From: Conchocele bisecta
Lineage: Eukaryota > Mollusca > Bivalvia > Lucinida > Thyasiridae
Direction: 5' to 3'
Length of the DNA: 64,000 nucleotides
Assembly (NCBI GenBank): GCA_029237695.1
Contig: CM055265.1
Location: 109,604,773-109,668,772 of the forward strand
The notes beneath the pieces are model-generated. The model made no database searches. It was not told the origin of the DNA and worked only from the letters and a program-made list of their open reading frames with translations. A program made the translations under genes and the position numbers. Each line of letters starts with the position of its first letter. The stretch's first letter is position 1. This document shows positions 56,892 through 64,000 of this stretch, in pieces.

Positions 56892-57083
56892 CAGAGCTCC
56901 AGTTAAGGTGCGTAATTTTGGGCTAAAGTTCTTATTTCTCCATCAAACATGGCAAGGTGTGAGTACTTTAGAATCGTCTCCATGAGACGATTCTAAAGCA
57001 CTCCCAACTTGCCATTTTTGGTGAAGAAATAACAAACTTTACCCCCAAATTTGATCAAATTACGCACCTTAACTGGAGCTCTG
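56892..57083. mobile_element. CAGAGCTCC-type MITE, fully palindromic
   Basis: Ends CAGAGCTCCAGTTAAGG and complement; hairpin ACTTTAGAATCGTCTC and complement in the middle; AATAT on both outer sides. The interior differs from both A and B. Confidence 0.85.
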
Positions 57084-57178
57084 AATATTATCTGAACATC
57101 TACTGGCAATGACAAATCATAAGCAAGCAATATGATTGGCTGAGCAGGAGCTGTAGCTACTTGATTTCAACCGCAATA

Positions 57179-57418
57179 TTAACCCATTACAGACGGGATA
57201 CACTTTTAGTAGTATGAACCTTTTGAGACAAAAATATCCCTATTTTCTTTATATCCTTTCGAAAGTATATGTTGTTACCACTCATTTGAACCGTCTCAAC
57301 AAGACGGTTCAAATGAGTGGTAACAACATATACCTTTATCGATGAATGAACAAAATAATGAGATTTTTTCAACAAAAATCGGAGTATCCTCAGCATGAAA
57401 TGGGTTAAAGTATTTGGA
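57179..57418. mobile_element. P2 palindromic MITE, complete
   Basis: TTAA-CCCATTACAGACGGG and CATGAAATGGG-TTAA. The hairpin at about 57270-57332 (TTGTTACCACTCATTTGAAC) is nearly exact. Confidence 0.9.
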
Positions 57419-57582
57419 AATTGACAAATATTGGCAAGATTAGCGCAGGTGCTAGTGTATAGCAAGTGAGTTTGGGTCTCCGGCTGCATGCCGCCGCCAG
57501 GACAGACAAAACAAAAACTTTTACACAAATTTTGAAATCTTGAGTGTATGCGTTACAGACGGAAGAACAAACAAACGGACAG

Positions 57583-57819
57583 GGGCCCGTTTCACTAAAC
57601 TTTGTACGACTAAAATGTTCGTAAGTGCAAATTTAGCATCGTCTGGAAATGTCAATTGATGGATATACATTTATTGAGCATAGGCTGCATACATGTATGC
57701 AGCCGATGCTCAATAAATGTAAATCCAATAATTGTTTACAAGAAAACATTGTCAATGTGAAATTTACAGACTATCATAATTTTGCACTTACAAACATTTT
57801 AGTTGTACAAAGTTTAATG
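57583..57819. mobile_element. Q-family MITE with CAG duplication
   Basis: CAG at 57580-57582 and 57820-57822. Ends GGGCCCGTTTCACTAAAC and GTTTAATGAAACGGCCG. Confidence 0.9.
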
Positions 57820-57995
57820 AAACGGCCGCCAGATGACCAGACGGAACGGCGAGAAAACTATATACAATGTACCCATTGGCATACTTAGGAAGACGGGGAT
57901 ATTATAGTGCGAGTTAGATTAGCATGAAATATGTTTCACTAACAAAATGGTAAACTGGAATACTCACTGTAGTGCAAGATCCGAAGAAGATAATG

Positions 57996-58241
57996 CAGAG
58001 CTCCAGATAAGTTTTGTATATAAAGAGTATTATACCCCCAGATTTCAAATGCAATGCGTACATGTATTTTACTTTTACAAATATACTATCAATGTTCTTC
58101 CTTATTAAATAGGAAACAAATGAAAACAAATGAAAACAAATAAAACAAATTTAAAAATTTGTACTCCCACTTTTGATAATGCGTATTCTGCTAAAATAAG
58201 TGCGCAAAATATGCCAAATACGCACCTTATCTGGAGCTCTG
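57996..58241 (-). mobile_element. CAGAGCTCC MITE, subfamily B, reversed
   Basis: CAGAGCTCCAGATAAG to CTTATCTGGAGCTCTG, ATAATG on both sides (57990-57995 and 58242-58247). The interior is the reverse of the other B copies with the hairpin deleted. Confidence 0.92.
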
Positions 58242-58334
58242 ATAATGTATGAATGTCTGGCAGATAGAAACATGTGACCACTCTATACACCTCCAATCAA
58301 CCTGTGTGCAATATTGATTTCCCTGACAGTTCCG

Positions 58335-58567
58335 TTAACCCTTTCAACACCACAGACCTCTATAGAGACAATGTTTGCAAACAGTGCAGATCCAGATGAG
58401 CTGAGCCAGCCGCTCATCAGGATCTCCACTGTTTGTTAATAATTTTAAACGTCGTACAGATTACCCTTTTAGAAGAATGGGATAATTTGAATGAACAAAA
58501 TTAATGAAATAGCGTGAAACATTGGCATGGAACATCCTATTAAGTTACTTAGTGTTGAAAGGGTTAA
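58335..58567. mobile_element. P1 MITE, second subfamily, complete
   Basis: TTAA-CCCTTTCAACACC and GTGTTGAAAGGG-TTAA. The interior (ACGTCGTACAGATTACCC) is shared only with 61856-62095, in the opposite orientation. Confidence 0.92.
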
Positions 58568-58573
58568 ATGTGG

Positions 58574-58900
58574 CAGAAGCAATAGTTCATTGCGTGTCAT
58601 ACTAGAAATCGGAGAGTGTTACAAAAGATACAACTACGGTACTATCTGTTTCACGTTTTGCTGCCGACAAACTTTTGCTATTAAACACATTAAATCTAAA
58701 AAAATATTTAAAATTAAGTACTTCTTCATCAATAACAAAAAGTCACCCTCCCCAAAAAAAATTATTTGATGAAATTCCATCAAATATTGATTTTAGTGCG
58801 AAAAAACGATTTTTCTATGGGAATTTAACATGGGCCGTAGTTGTATCTTTTGTAACACTCTCCGATTTCTAGTATGACACGCAATGAACTATTGCTTCTG
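58574..58900. mobile_element. Element with 66-bp perfect inverted ends
   Basis: 58574-58639 (CAGAAGCAATAGTTCATTGC start) is an exact reverse complement of 58835-58900. The 195-bp interior has X-like strings (TCTGTTTCACGTTTTGCTGC, TTTCTATGGGAATTTAACAT). Confidence 0.9.
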
Positions 58901-59540
58901 TTTGATGACATCGAGCCATTAATTTCTACAATTACCCGTTTGATGAAGATGTTGGCATGATGGGGGCTAAAAATATATTTTTTTTAAATATATTTTTTAT
59001 TTGTGGACCGATTTTCAAAATGTAACTCTTGTTTTCTTAGTTACATCATTTTCAAGCTATCTTGGCAGGTTTTGGAGTCAATTTCCAAATTTTTCAAAAG
59101 TTTTGGAAATTGAGTCCCCATGTTAAATTCCCATAGGAAAATCTTTTTTTCGCAAATCCGGAATTATCTATTCCGCATTTGCTCTGAACATTTGTGAATT
59201 TTGTCATTTTTGTATTGCAATCGGGTAACCATACTTTTGACCTACAGTGCAGACACTGATCAGACTGCATGTATGCACAGGCTGATCTGTTTCTATGCTG
59301 ATTGAATATACAAGACATGGCTTTTGTGCTCAAATAAGATTCCATTGATTCGACATCTATGTCTCGACAACTTCCTCACTAAAATGGTTCATTATAACTA
59401 ATGACATAGAAGTAACAAACAGATAACTCTGGTTTCTACCTGGAGTACATAGGACAACCTAGTTACCTCCCTTCATACAGCTGTGTTCTCAGCATCAGGA
59501 AATGAAAGACTTCGTCACGACATTATTACGCAGGGGACAT
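58901..59540. other. X-like and Z-like traces
   Basis: 59095-59155 holds X-type CCATGTTAAATTCCCATAGG. 59240-59300 has the Z-type CTGATCAGACTGCATG. Otherwise nothing recognised. Confidence 0.4.
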
Positions 59541-59765
59541 GGATTTTTTTTTTATTCCCATGAAATAACAATTTGTTACCGCAATTTAACAATTCGCTCC
59601 CTCGAATTAACAATTCTTTCCCACGATATAACAATTTGTTCCCTCAGATTAACAATTCGTTCCCACAAAATGACAATTCGTTCCCACAAATTAACAATTC
59701 ATTCGGTAACAAATTGTTATTTTGTGGGAACAAATTGTTAAATTGAGGGAACGAATTAATAATAA
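59535..59765. repeat. Two-armed array of 21-bp units, second locus
   Basis: Seven units of TTCCCACAAAATGACAATTCG type run from 59557; after TTCGGTAACAAATTG the orientation flips for about three units. The flanks GGGGACATGGATTTTTTT and AGTTAATT-type A/T sequence match the locus at 10232-10506. Confidence 0.9.
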
Positions 59766-60343
59766 AAATTAATTCTACGGGGACATAGAAATAACAAACA
59801 GATACAGGACAACCTAAAATTACCTCCCTTCATACACCTGTGTCCTGTCCTGACAGACTTCTTCACGAATTAGCAGAAGGAATATGTAACAATTTTAGCC
59901 AAATTGTGCATTTCATGATACAAGCATGAACTTTTGCACAGTCATAGATCAAGGCATGAGGAAAAGTTTTAGCTATAGGACATCGCAGATTCGTCATGTG
60001 ACAAAAATTGCAGCCATTTTCCAAAATGGCCGCCAATAATAATACATGGATCCCAATACAGGGCAGTATTGTATTATAGTCACACTAATGTCGTGTATTT
60101 TTACTCAAAACCTTTTCAGTGCAACATGGTTTGATAATATTATCTAATTGCATTCTAACTAATGATATAATTACCGCCATGTTAAAATGGCCGCCAGAAA
60201 AGTTTTTTGCTAATGTTTCCTGATCTGATGAAACTTGCTGACATTTAGTATTCATTCTAGAAACCTAAATAAAATGGCTCTTTCAATTCTGACTCATAGA
60301 ATAATACAGTATTACAGATCTGATGATCATCGTTTTACTATTA
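59766..60343. other. No feature recognised
   Basis: Short duplicated string GAAATAACAAACAGATA near 59787 (also near 59410), suggesting the array sits inside a small direct duplication. ATGGCCGCCA occurs twice (near 60025 and 60188). Confidence 0.4.
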
Positions 60344-61353
60344 CAGTCGAGCACCGGTATCTCAAACATCAGTTTGTTTGTTTGTTTATTAGTGTTTAAC
60401 GGCCTATCAACAGCTAAGGTCATGTAAGGCCGGGCAAACGGGTTCAATCCCATTTCAACCTGCTGCATTGGGGGAAAATCCCAAAATCAGAATGGAATAT
60501 TTACATCGAGAACAAATATATTCAGCCCTGAAATTAGAATAACCTGACCTGGTGCCAGGTCCATACCACACCAAAGTCACTTGGCCCCTTCCCCTAAAAT
60601 AGGATTACGAATATCGTAATACTCACATAAGGGGTATAACCAGATTCAACTGTCACATACAAAATGCCAAAGACGTATGCGAGGGCCAAACCAGGTCTCC
60701 AGTCGGGATTCCGGCAAGGATGAACCCCGATCGTTAAATTACCCATCGCGTGCTCCCACCTGCCACCCACATCGAACATCAGTATCTCGATGATATCCCC
60801 TATCTCGATGATTCAATACAGTCCCGAATTATATCCTTATTTGTTTAATATAAATTTCCTCGGTTATCTCGTCCATGCCCTATCTCGTATATGTTCCCTA
60901 TCTCGACTGTTCATTATGTCCCCTCCATATAAAATTCTCTTTGCTATCTCGATCACATAAACGCTTCGATAAATCGCTTAAGTGCCTGGCTGCCAAGATC
61001 GATTTGGTGACACTAATTTTCCAAACATATCAAACAAAACAAAATTAATTCACTGGTACCTCAGGTTGTTTGCTTAATTAGTCTACCTGGATATATTTGA
61101 GTGTTTGTCATGATTCATTAAGCATATCAAGCTGGTCATTTACGCAAGTCACTGAGAGCCATCACGCCACCATGTAATGTTGATTATCTTACTACCTTTG
61201 GTCAAGTTAATTTGTGAGTTCACTCGTGGTGTAATGGGTAAAATGATTTCATATTTTTCGAGAAAATATTCACTTCATTGCTATCTCGAACCTAGTCCTA
61301 TCTCGACTATATGGACGAGCTCCCTTCGACTTCGAGATACTGGTGCTCGAGAG
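60344..61353. mobile_element. Pogo/Tc1-like element split by SINE
   Basis: Left end TA-CAGTCGAGCACCGGTATCTC; right end, complemented, CTCTCGAGCACCAGTATCTCG with TA outside. The motif TATCTCGA occurs repeatedly on the left side and again near the right end. No transposase frame; about 610 bp without the SINE. Confidence 0.7.
60373..60774 (-). mobile_element. TTTG-tail SINE, full length with target duplication
   Basis: This is the reference copy: 402 bp, flanked by AACATCAG (60365-60372 and 60775-60782). Minus-strand order: head with GGGTGGCAGGTGG and the box-B-like GGGGTTCATCC, body with ACCTGGCACCAGGTCAGG, conserved TAGCTGTTGATAGGCCG, and an (AAAC)n tail. The head suggests a tRNA origin but cannot be folded cleanly. 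Confidence 0.92.
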
Positions 61354-61643
61354 TATGTATAAAAAATACCCCACCCACTCAAAACTGCATACAATATTAC
61401 TGTTTCGAGTTTCTCTATATAATGAGCATATTATACCATTTAAAATAAATAATGTAATCCACTCTTTCTTCGAGAGATTGTATGTTTAATAATTATACTG
61501 GTTACGCCATTTTGTTCTACAGATGTGCATAAGCACTGACAATCCACCATACACAGAATTCATGTAAACATGAAGATGCTGAAGCTACATGTTTTTTATT
61601 ACGATTACACTGGATCCATGGCATATCAGCAGGTATGTACACC

Positions 61644-61740
61644 CAGGGATTCCGCTGGCGATCGCCACTTTCGCAATTGGCGATAAAAAATTACAATTTT
61701 CGGGGAAAAAAATGCAAAAAATGCAAAAAAAATTACAATT
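61644..61740. mobile_element. W fragment
   Basis: CAGGGATTCCGCTGGCGATC, then GGCGATAAAAAATTACAATT; right end missing. Confidence 0.75.
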
Positions 61741-61855
61741 TATTTATACAGAAACATACCATAAAATGTACCAATTTGTATATAGGTACCTATTCATGTG
61801 CATGTATCACTATGCATATGCATTGATAAATGATTATGTCAGAGAAAATAATGTT

Positions 61856-62095
61856 TTAACCCTTTCAACACCAAGTAACTTAATAGGATGTTCCATGCCA
61901 ATGTTTCACGCTATTTCATTAATTTTGTTCATTCAAATTATCCCATTCTTCTAAAAGGGTAATCTGTACGACGTTTAAAATTATTAACAAACAGTGGAGA
62001 TCCTGATGAGACGGCTCGTTACGAGCCGGCTCATCTGGATCTGCACTGTTTACAAACATTGTCTCTATAGAGGTCTGTGGTGTTGAAAGGGTTAA
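61856..62095. mobile_element. P1 MITE, second subfamily, complete
   Basis: TTAA-CCCTTTCAACACC and GGTGTTGAAAGGG-TTAA; core GAGACGGCTCGTTACGAGCC. It is the inverse of 58335-58567. Confidence 0.92.
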
Positions 62096-62109
62096 GGATA
62101 TAATGGGGA

Positions 62110-62245
62110 GAACAGAGTCAATAAGAAGAGCGAAGAGAGAGAGTTTGGAGAGAGAGAGAGTTTGGAGAGAGAGTTTGGAGAGAGAGAGAGAGAGAGAGAG
62201 AGATAGTTTGGAGAGAGAGGACAGGGAGGGAGAGCGTGTGAGATA
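62110..62245 (+). repeat. (GA)n microsatellite with TTTGGAGA interruptions
   Basis: Runs of GA up to about 22 bp are separated by TTTGGAGAGAGAG, a higher-order unit of 16-30 bp. Confidence 0.9.
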
Positions 62246-62417
62246 GAGAGTTGAATGTTTGAGTTGAGCAAAATCGCAATGAACATAATTACATATGTAT
62301 GTTTTTTTAACTTCGGATCTGGTTTCCTGTGCTATGGTACAAAAATCACACAAATTAGAGCTGACAATATTACATTTGCATAAGTAATCATTTGTTGCGA
62401 CAATTTTCATTAGAAAT

Positions 62418-63200
62418 TTATACTGAAAATTTCCGAAGTTTAGAACTGATTGTGCTTTTATAATAATGTGTATTTACCACCTTCCAATTATTATCTTTAT
62501 CTACGAATTCTGTATTCCATTTATCTCTAGCTTTATAAACGATATTCTCTTGATTATTAAGAAACATATTATATAACATTTTGTTACATTCTTTTGTAGA
62601 TTTTATTCTCTCTAATAATATGTTTGTGATTACTGCGTTTATTTCTTCATTCCTAATCCGCCTTCGCCAATCTTGCGTGATGCTTGTAATTACTTGGAAA
62701 TATTTTAAATAGTTGTTATTACTGATATCATATAGCTGCCTTACAGGTGAGAAATCAAAAAATGCTTTACTTCTATAGTCATATAACCGTTCTATATATT
62801 TAATCCCACAAGTATACCAATCCTTATAGAAAAACATTCTGCCATTTCCTTTTAGTTTCGAATGGTTCCACATAATTTGCTTTGACATATTGTCTGGATT
62901 CCCTATGAAATTTAATTTACTCCAGGCTTCAATTTGTTTTTTACCATTTTGTTTGCATCTGTTGTATTAAAATTCCTTCAAACACATCAACACCGCCAAA
63001 ATGATTTAACAATTTTAAATACAATATTTTCCATTTTTCATGGGATTGTACATTTGTAAGACGTTTGACCAATGTAGCCTTTAATGCATTAATAAATGAT
63101 TCCAGTTCAATCATTTTAAGTCCACCTTTTTCAAGAGTTTGAACAATAATTTTTCGACTGATTTTGTCTGGTTTTGAAAAAGAAATTTGCCTAAGACATA
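62418..63200 (-). pseudogene. L1-type LINE ORF2, C-terminal fragment
   Basis: Two minus-strand segments make up the end of a non-LTR reverse transcriptase polyprotein. The upstream piece (63200 down to about 62942) contains KGGLKMIELESFINALKATL and LYLKLLNHFGGVD, the conserved region after the reverse transcriptase domain in L1-type elements. A frameshift near 62941 joins it to the second piece, which contains EAWSKLNF and GRMFFYKDWYTCGIKYIERL, matching the usual 'FYKDW...GI.YI.DL' block. It ends at 62418. The catalytic reverse transcriptase and endonuclease regions are absent, so the copy is dead. The 5' side is cut by subfamily A at 63209. The sequence 62280-62417 may be its 3' UTR. The exact clade (L1 or Tx1-like) is uncertain. 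Confidence 0.75.
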
Positions 63201-63208
63201 ATAATGGT

Positions 63209-63727
63209 CAGAGTTCCAGATAAGCTGCGTATTTACTTAAATATCAAATTAAAATTGCCAAAAAACCCAATTGAAATCAGAAGTAGCGAGTATTAGCAAA
63301 TAAAAATTTGTGGTACCTTTATCATGCTGCAGAAAACAAACAGACCACAAATATAGCATATTTTTCTTATTTTCCATGAAATGAAAACACACCTTGGTAA
63401 GACATGTTTTCATTTCGAAGCAAACCATTCAATAATTGCTGTCTGTTGATGTGTAAACAGTAGTGTGATTTTATTTTACCCAATTCAAATTTTGAAATAC
63501 TCGAATTGCTGAGAGATTCAGAAATGTTTGTTTGTTTGTTTATTGGTGTTTAACGGCCTATCAACAGCTAAGGTCATGTAAGGCCGGGCAAACGGGTTCG
63601 ATCCCGTTTTAACCTGCTGCATTGGGGGGAAAATCCCAAAATCAGAACGGAATATTTACATCGAGAAACAATATATTCAGCCCTGAAATTAGAATACTCA
63701 ATTACAAATTCCTTATCTGGAGTCCTG
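63209..63727 (-). mobile_element. Subfamily A MITE split by SINE
   Basis: Reversed A from CAGAGTTCCAGATAAGCTGC to CTTATCTGGAGTCCTG. A SINE sits at 63527-63694; relative to other A copies about 13 bp (ATGGAGTGACA region) is missing at the junction. Confidence 0.85.
63527..63694 (-). mobile_element. 5'-truncated SINE inside A
   Basis: (TTTG)n tail, conserved GTTTAACGGCCTATCAACAG, ending at CCCTGAAATTAGAA, so only the 3' 168 bp is present. No target duplication; a small deletion is seen instead. Confidence 0.85.
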
Positions 63728-63730
63728 TTC

Positions 63731-64000
63731 CACCGACAAAGGTACCGCTAATACAGCACACTAAAAGGGCAGCATATCAAGCTGGCGTCAAATGATGATT
63801 GCAGCCCGGGAGCTTCCTTCTCAAAGTGAATGGGGATGGAAGAAGGGCGATACTAATGATTGGGAAGTACTCTGGAAGAAACTGCCAGAAGCTACAAAAG
63901 CTTGCCGTGAACTCCTGCAGTGCAGCTGCAAGAAAGGGTGCAAAGGTCAGTGCAAGTGTAATAAAGCAACACTTCCATGCACTTGTCTTTGCCATTGTGG
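63731..64000 (+). pseudogene. Cys-rich (CXC-like) domain, frameshifted, runs off edge
   Basis: Two overlapping frames together resemble a domain seen in many uncharacterised, repeat-associated invertebrate proteins. The first frame gives VPLIQHTKRAAYQAG and stops; the second, starting at about 63784, gives WRQMMIAARELPSQSEWGWK, then LWKKLPEATKACRELLQCSC and KKGCKGQCKCNKATLPCTCL, and continues to the end of the window. The spaced cysteines (C-x-C-x3-C-x3-C-x-C-x6-C-x-C-x-C-x-C) suggest a zinc- or metal-binding CXC/tesmin-like fold. Relative to the family pattern as I know it, a few residues between QAG and W are lost at the shift. No start codon or other domain is visible, so this is the broken C-terminal part of a larger, probably mobile-element-linked, gene. 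Function unknown. Confidence 0.5.

Noticed and set aside
62092..62286. Ser/Leu-rich frame on the minus strand
   Set aside because: It is a translation of the GA microsatellite.

Overview
This is a repeat-dominated piece of an animal nuclear genome, most likely a heterodont bivalve mollusc. That placement is an inference from the AT-rich, intron-like sequence, the absence of bacterial gene organisation, and the style of the dispersed repeats as I know them from bivalves; no single gene proves it. I can support one protein-coding exon with reasonable confidence (minus strand, 20182-20699), one weaker exon candidate (26154-26352, minus), a broken LINE reverse-transcriptase C-terminus (62418-63200, minus) and a broken Cys-rich domain running off the right edge (63731-64000, plus). 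Nearly everything else is transposon debris, mostly short non-autonomous elements with inverted ends and a palindromic core.

Family labels used here are mine. P1, P2 and P3: three palindromic families bounded by TTAA with CCC/GGG termini (piggyBac-like). A and B: two interiors sharing CAGAGCTCCAGATAAG ends. Q: GGGGCCGTTTCACTAAAC ends flanked by CAG or CTG. S: TTAAAGGTACATGCCC ends. V: AGTCGCGGGAATACTGG hairpin. W: CAGGGATTCCGCTGGCG ends. X: TCTGTTTCACGAAA ends. Y: TAGCCTATTTCATCAAC ends. Z: GGCTGTGACTGGAGAAATG ends. K: AGACAAGCCATGTGATTTTG ends. F and G: long composite repeats with internal tandem units. 'TTTG-tail SINE': a retroposon of about 400 bp, usually in reverse orientation, with flanking target duplications and 5' truncations.

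Layout. 1-1000: G-run minisatellite and a 162-bp tandem array. 1000-10000: S, A, B, P1 and P2 copies, a SINE broken by a 667-bp MITE, and two tRNA-like SINE heads. 10200-10500: a two-armed array of 21-bp units. 11000-14100: nested A/Y and Q/SINE. 14400-19760: V hairpins, a P1 containing B, and a triple nest (K containing SINE containing G). 20182-20699: the coding exon, whose stop codon lies next to a Z element. 20700-50000: further MITEs of all families, a long F repeat at 29474-30422, and several very long palindromes. 51419-52905: a second, expanded F copy. 53800-61400: X, W, P3, Q, B and P1 copies, a second 21-bp array, and a 1-kb pogo-like element split by a SINE. 61856-64000: P1, a GA microsatellite, the LINE fragment, an A element split by a SINE, and the Cys-rich domain.

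No autonomous transposase was recognised, so the elements appear to have been mobilised by enzymes encoded elsewhere. The nesting gives a relative insertion order at more than ten loci. The exon implies that part of the window is intron and 3' flank of a minus-strand gene whose other exons I could not place.
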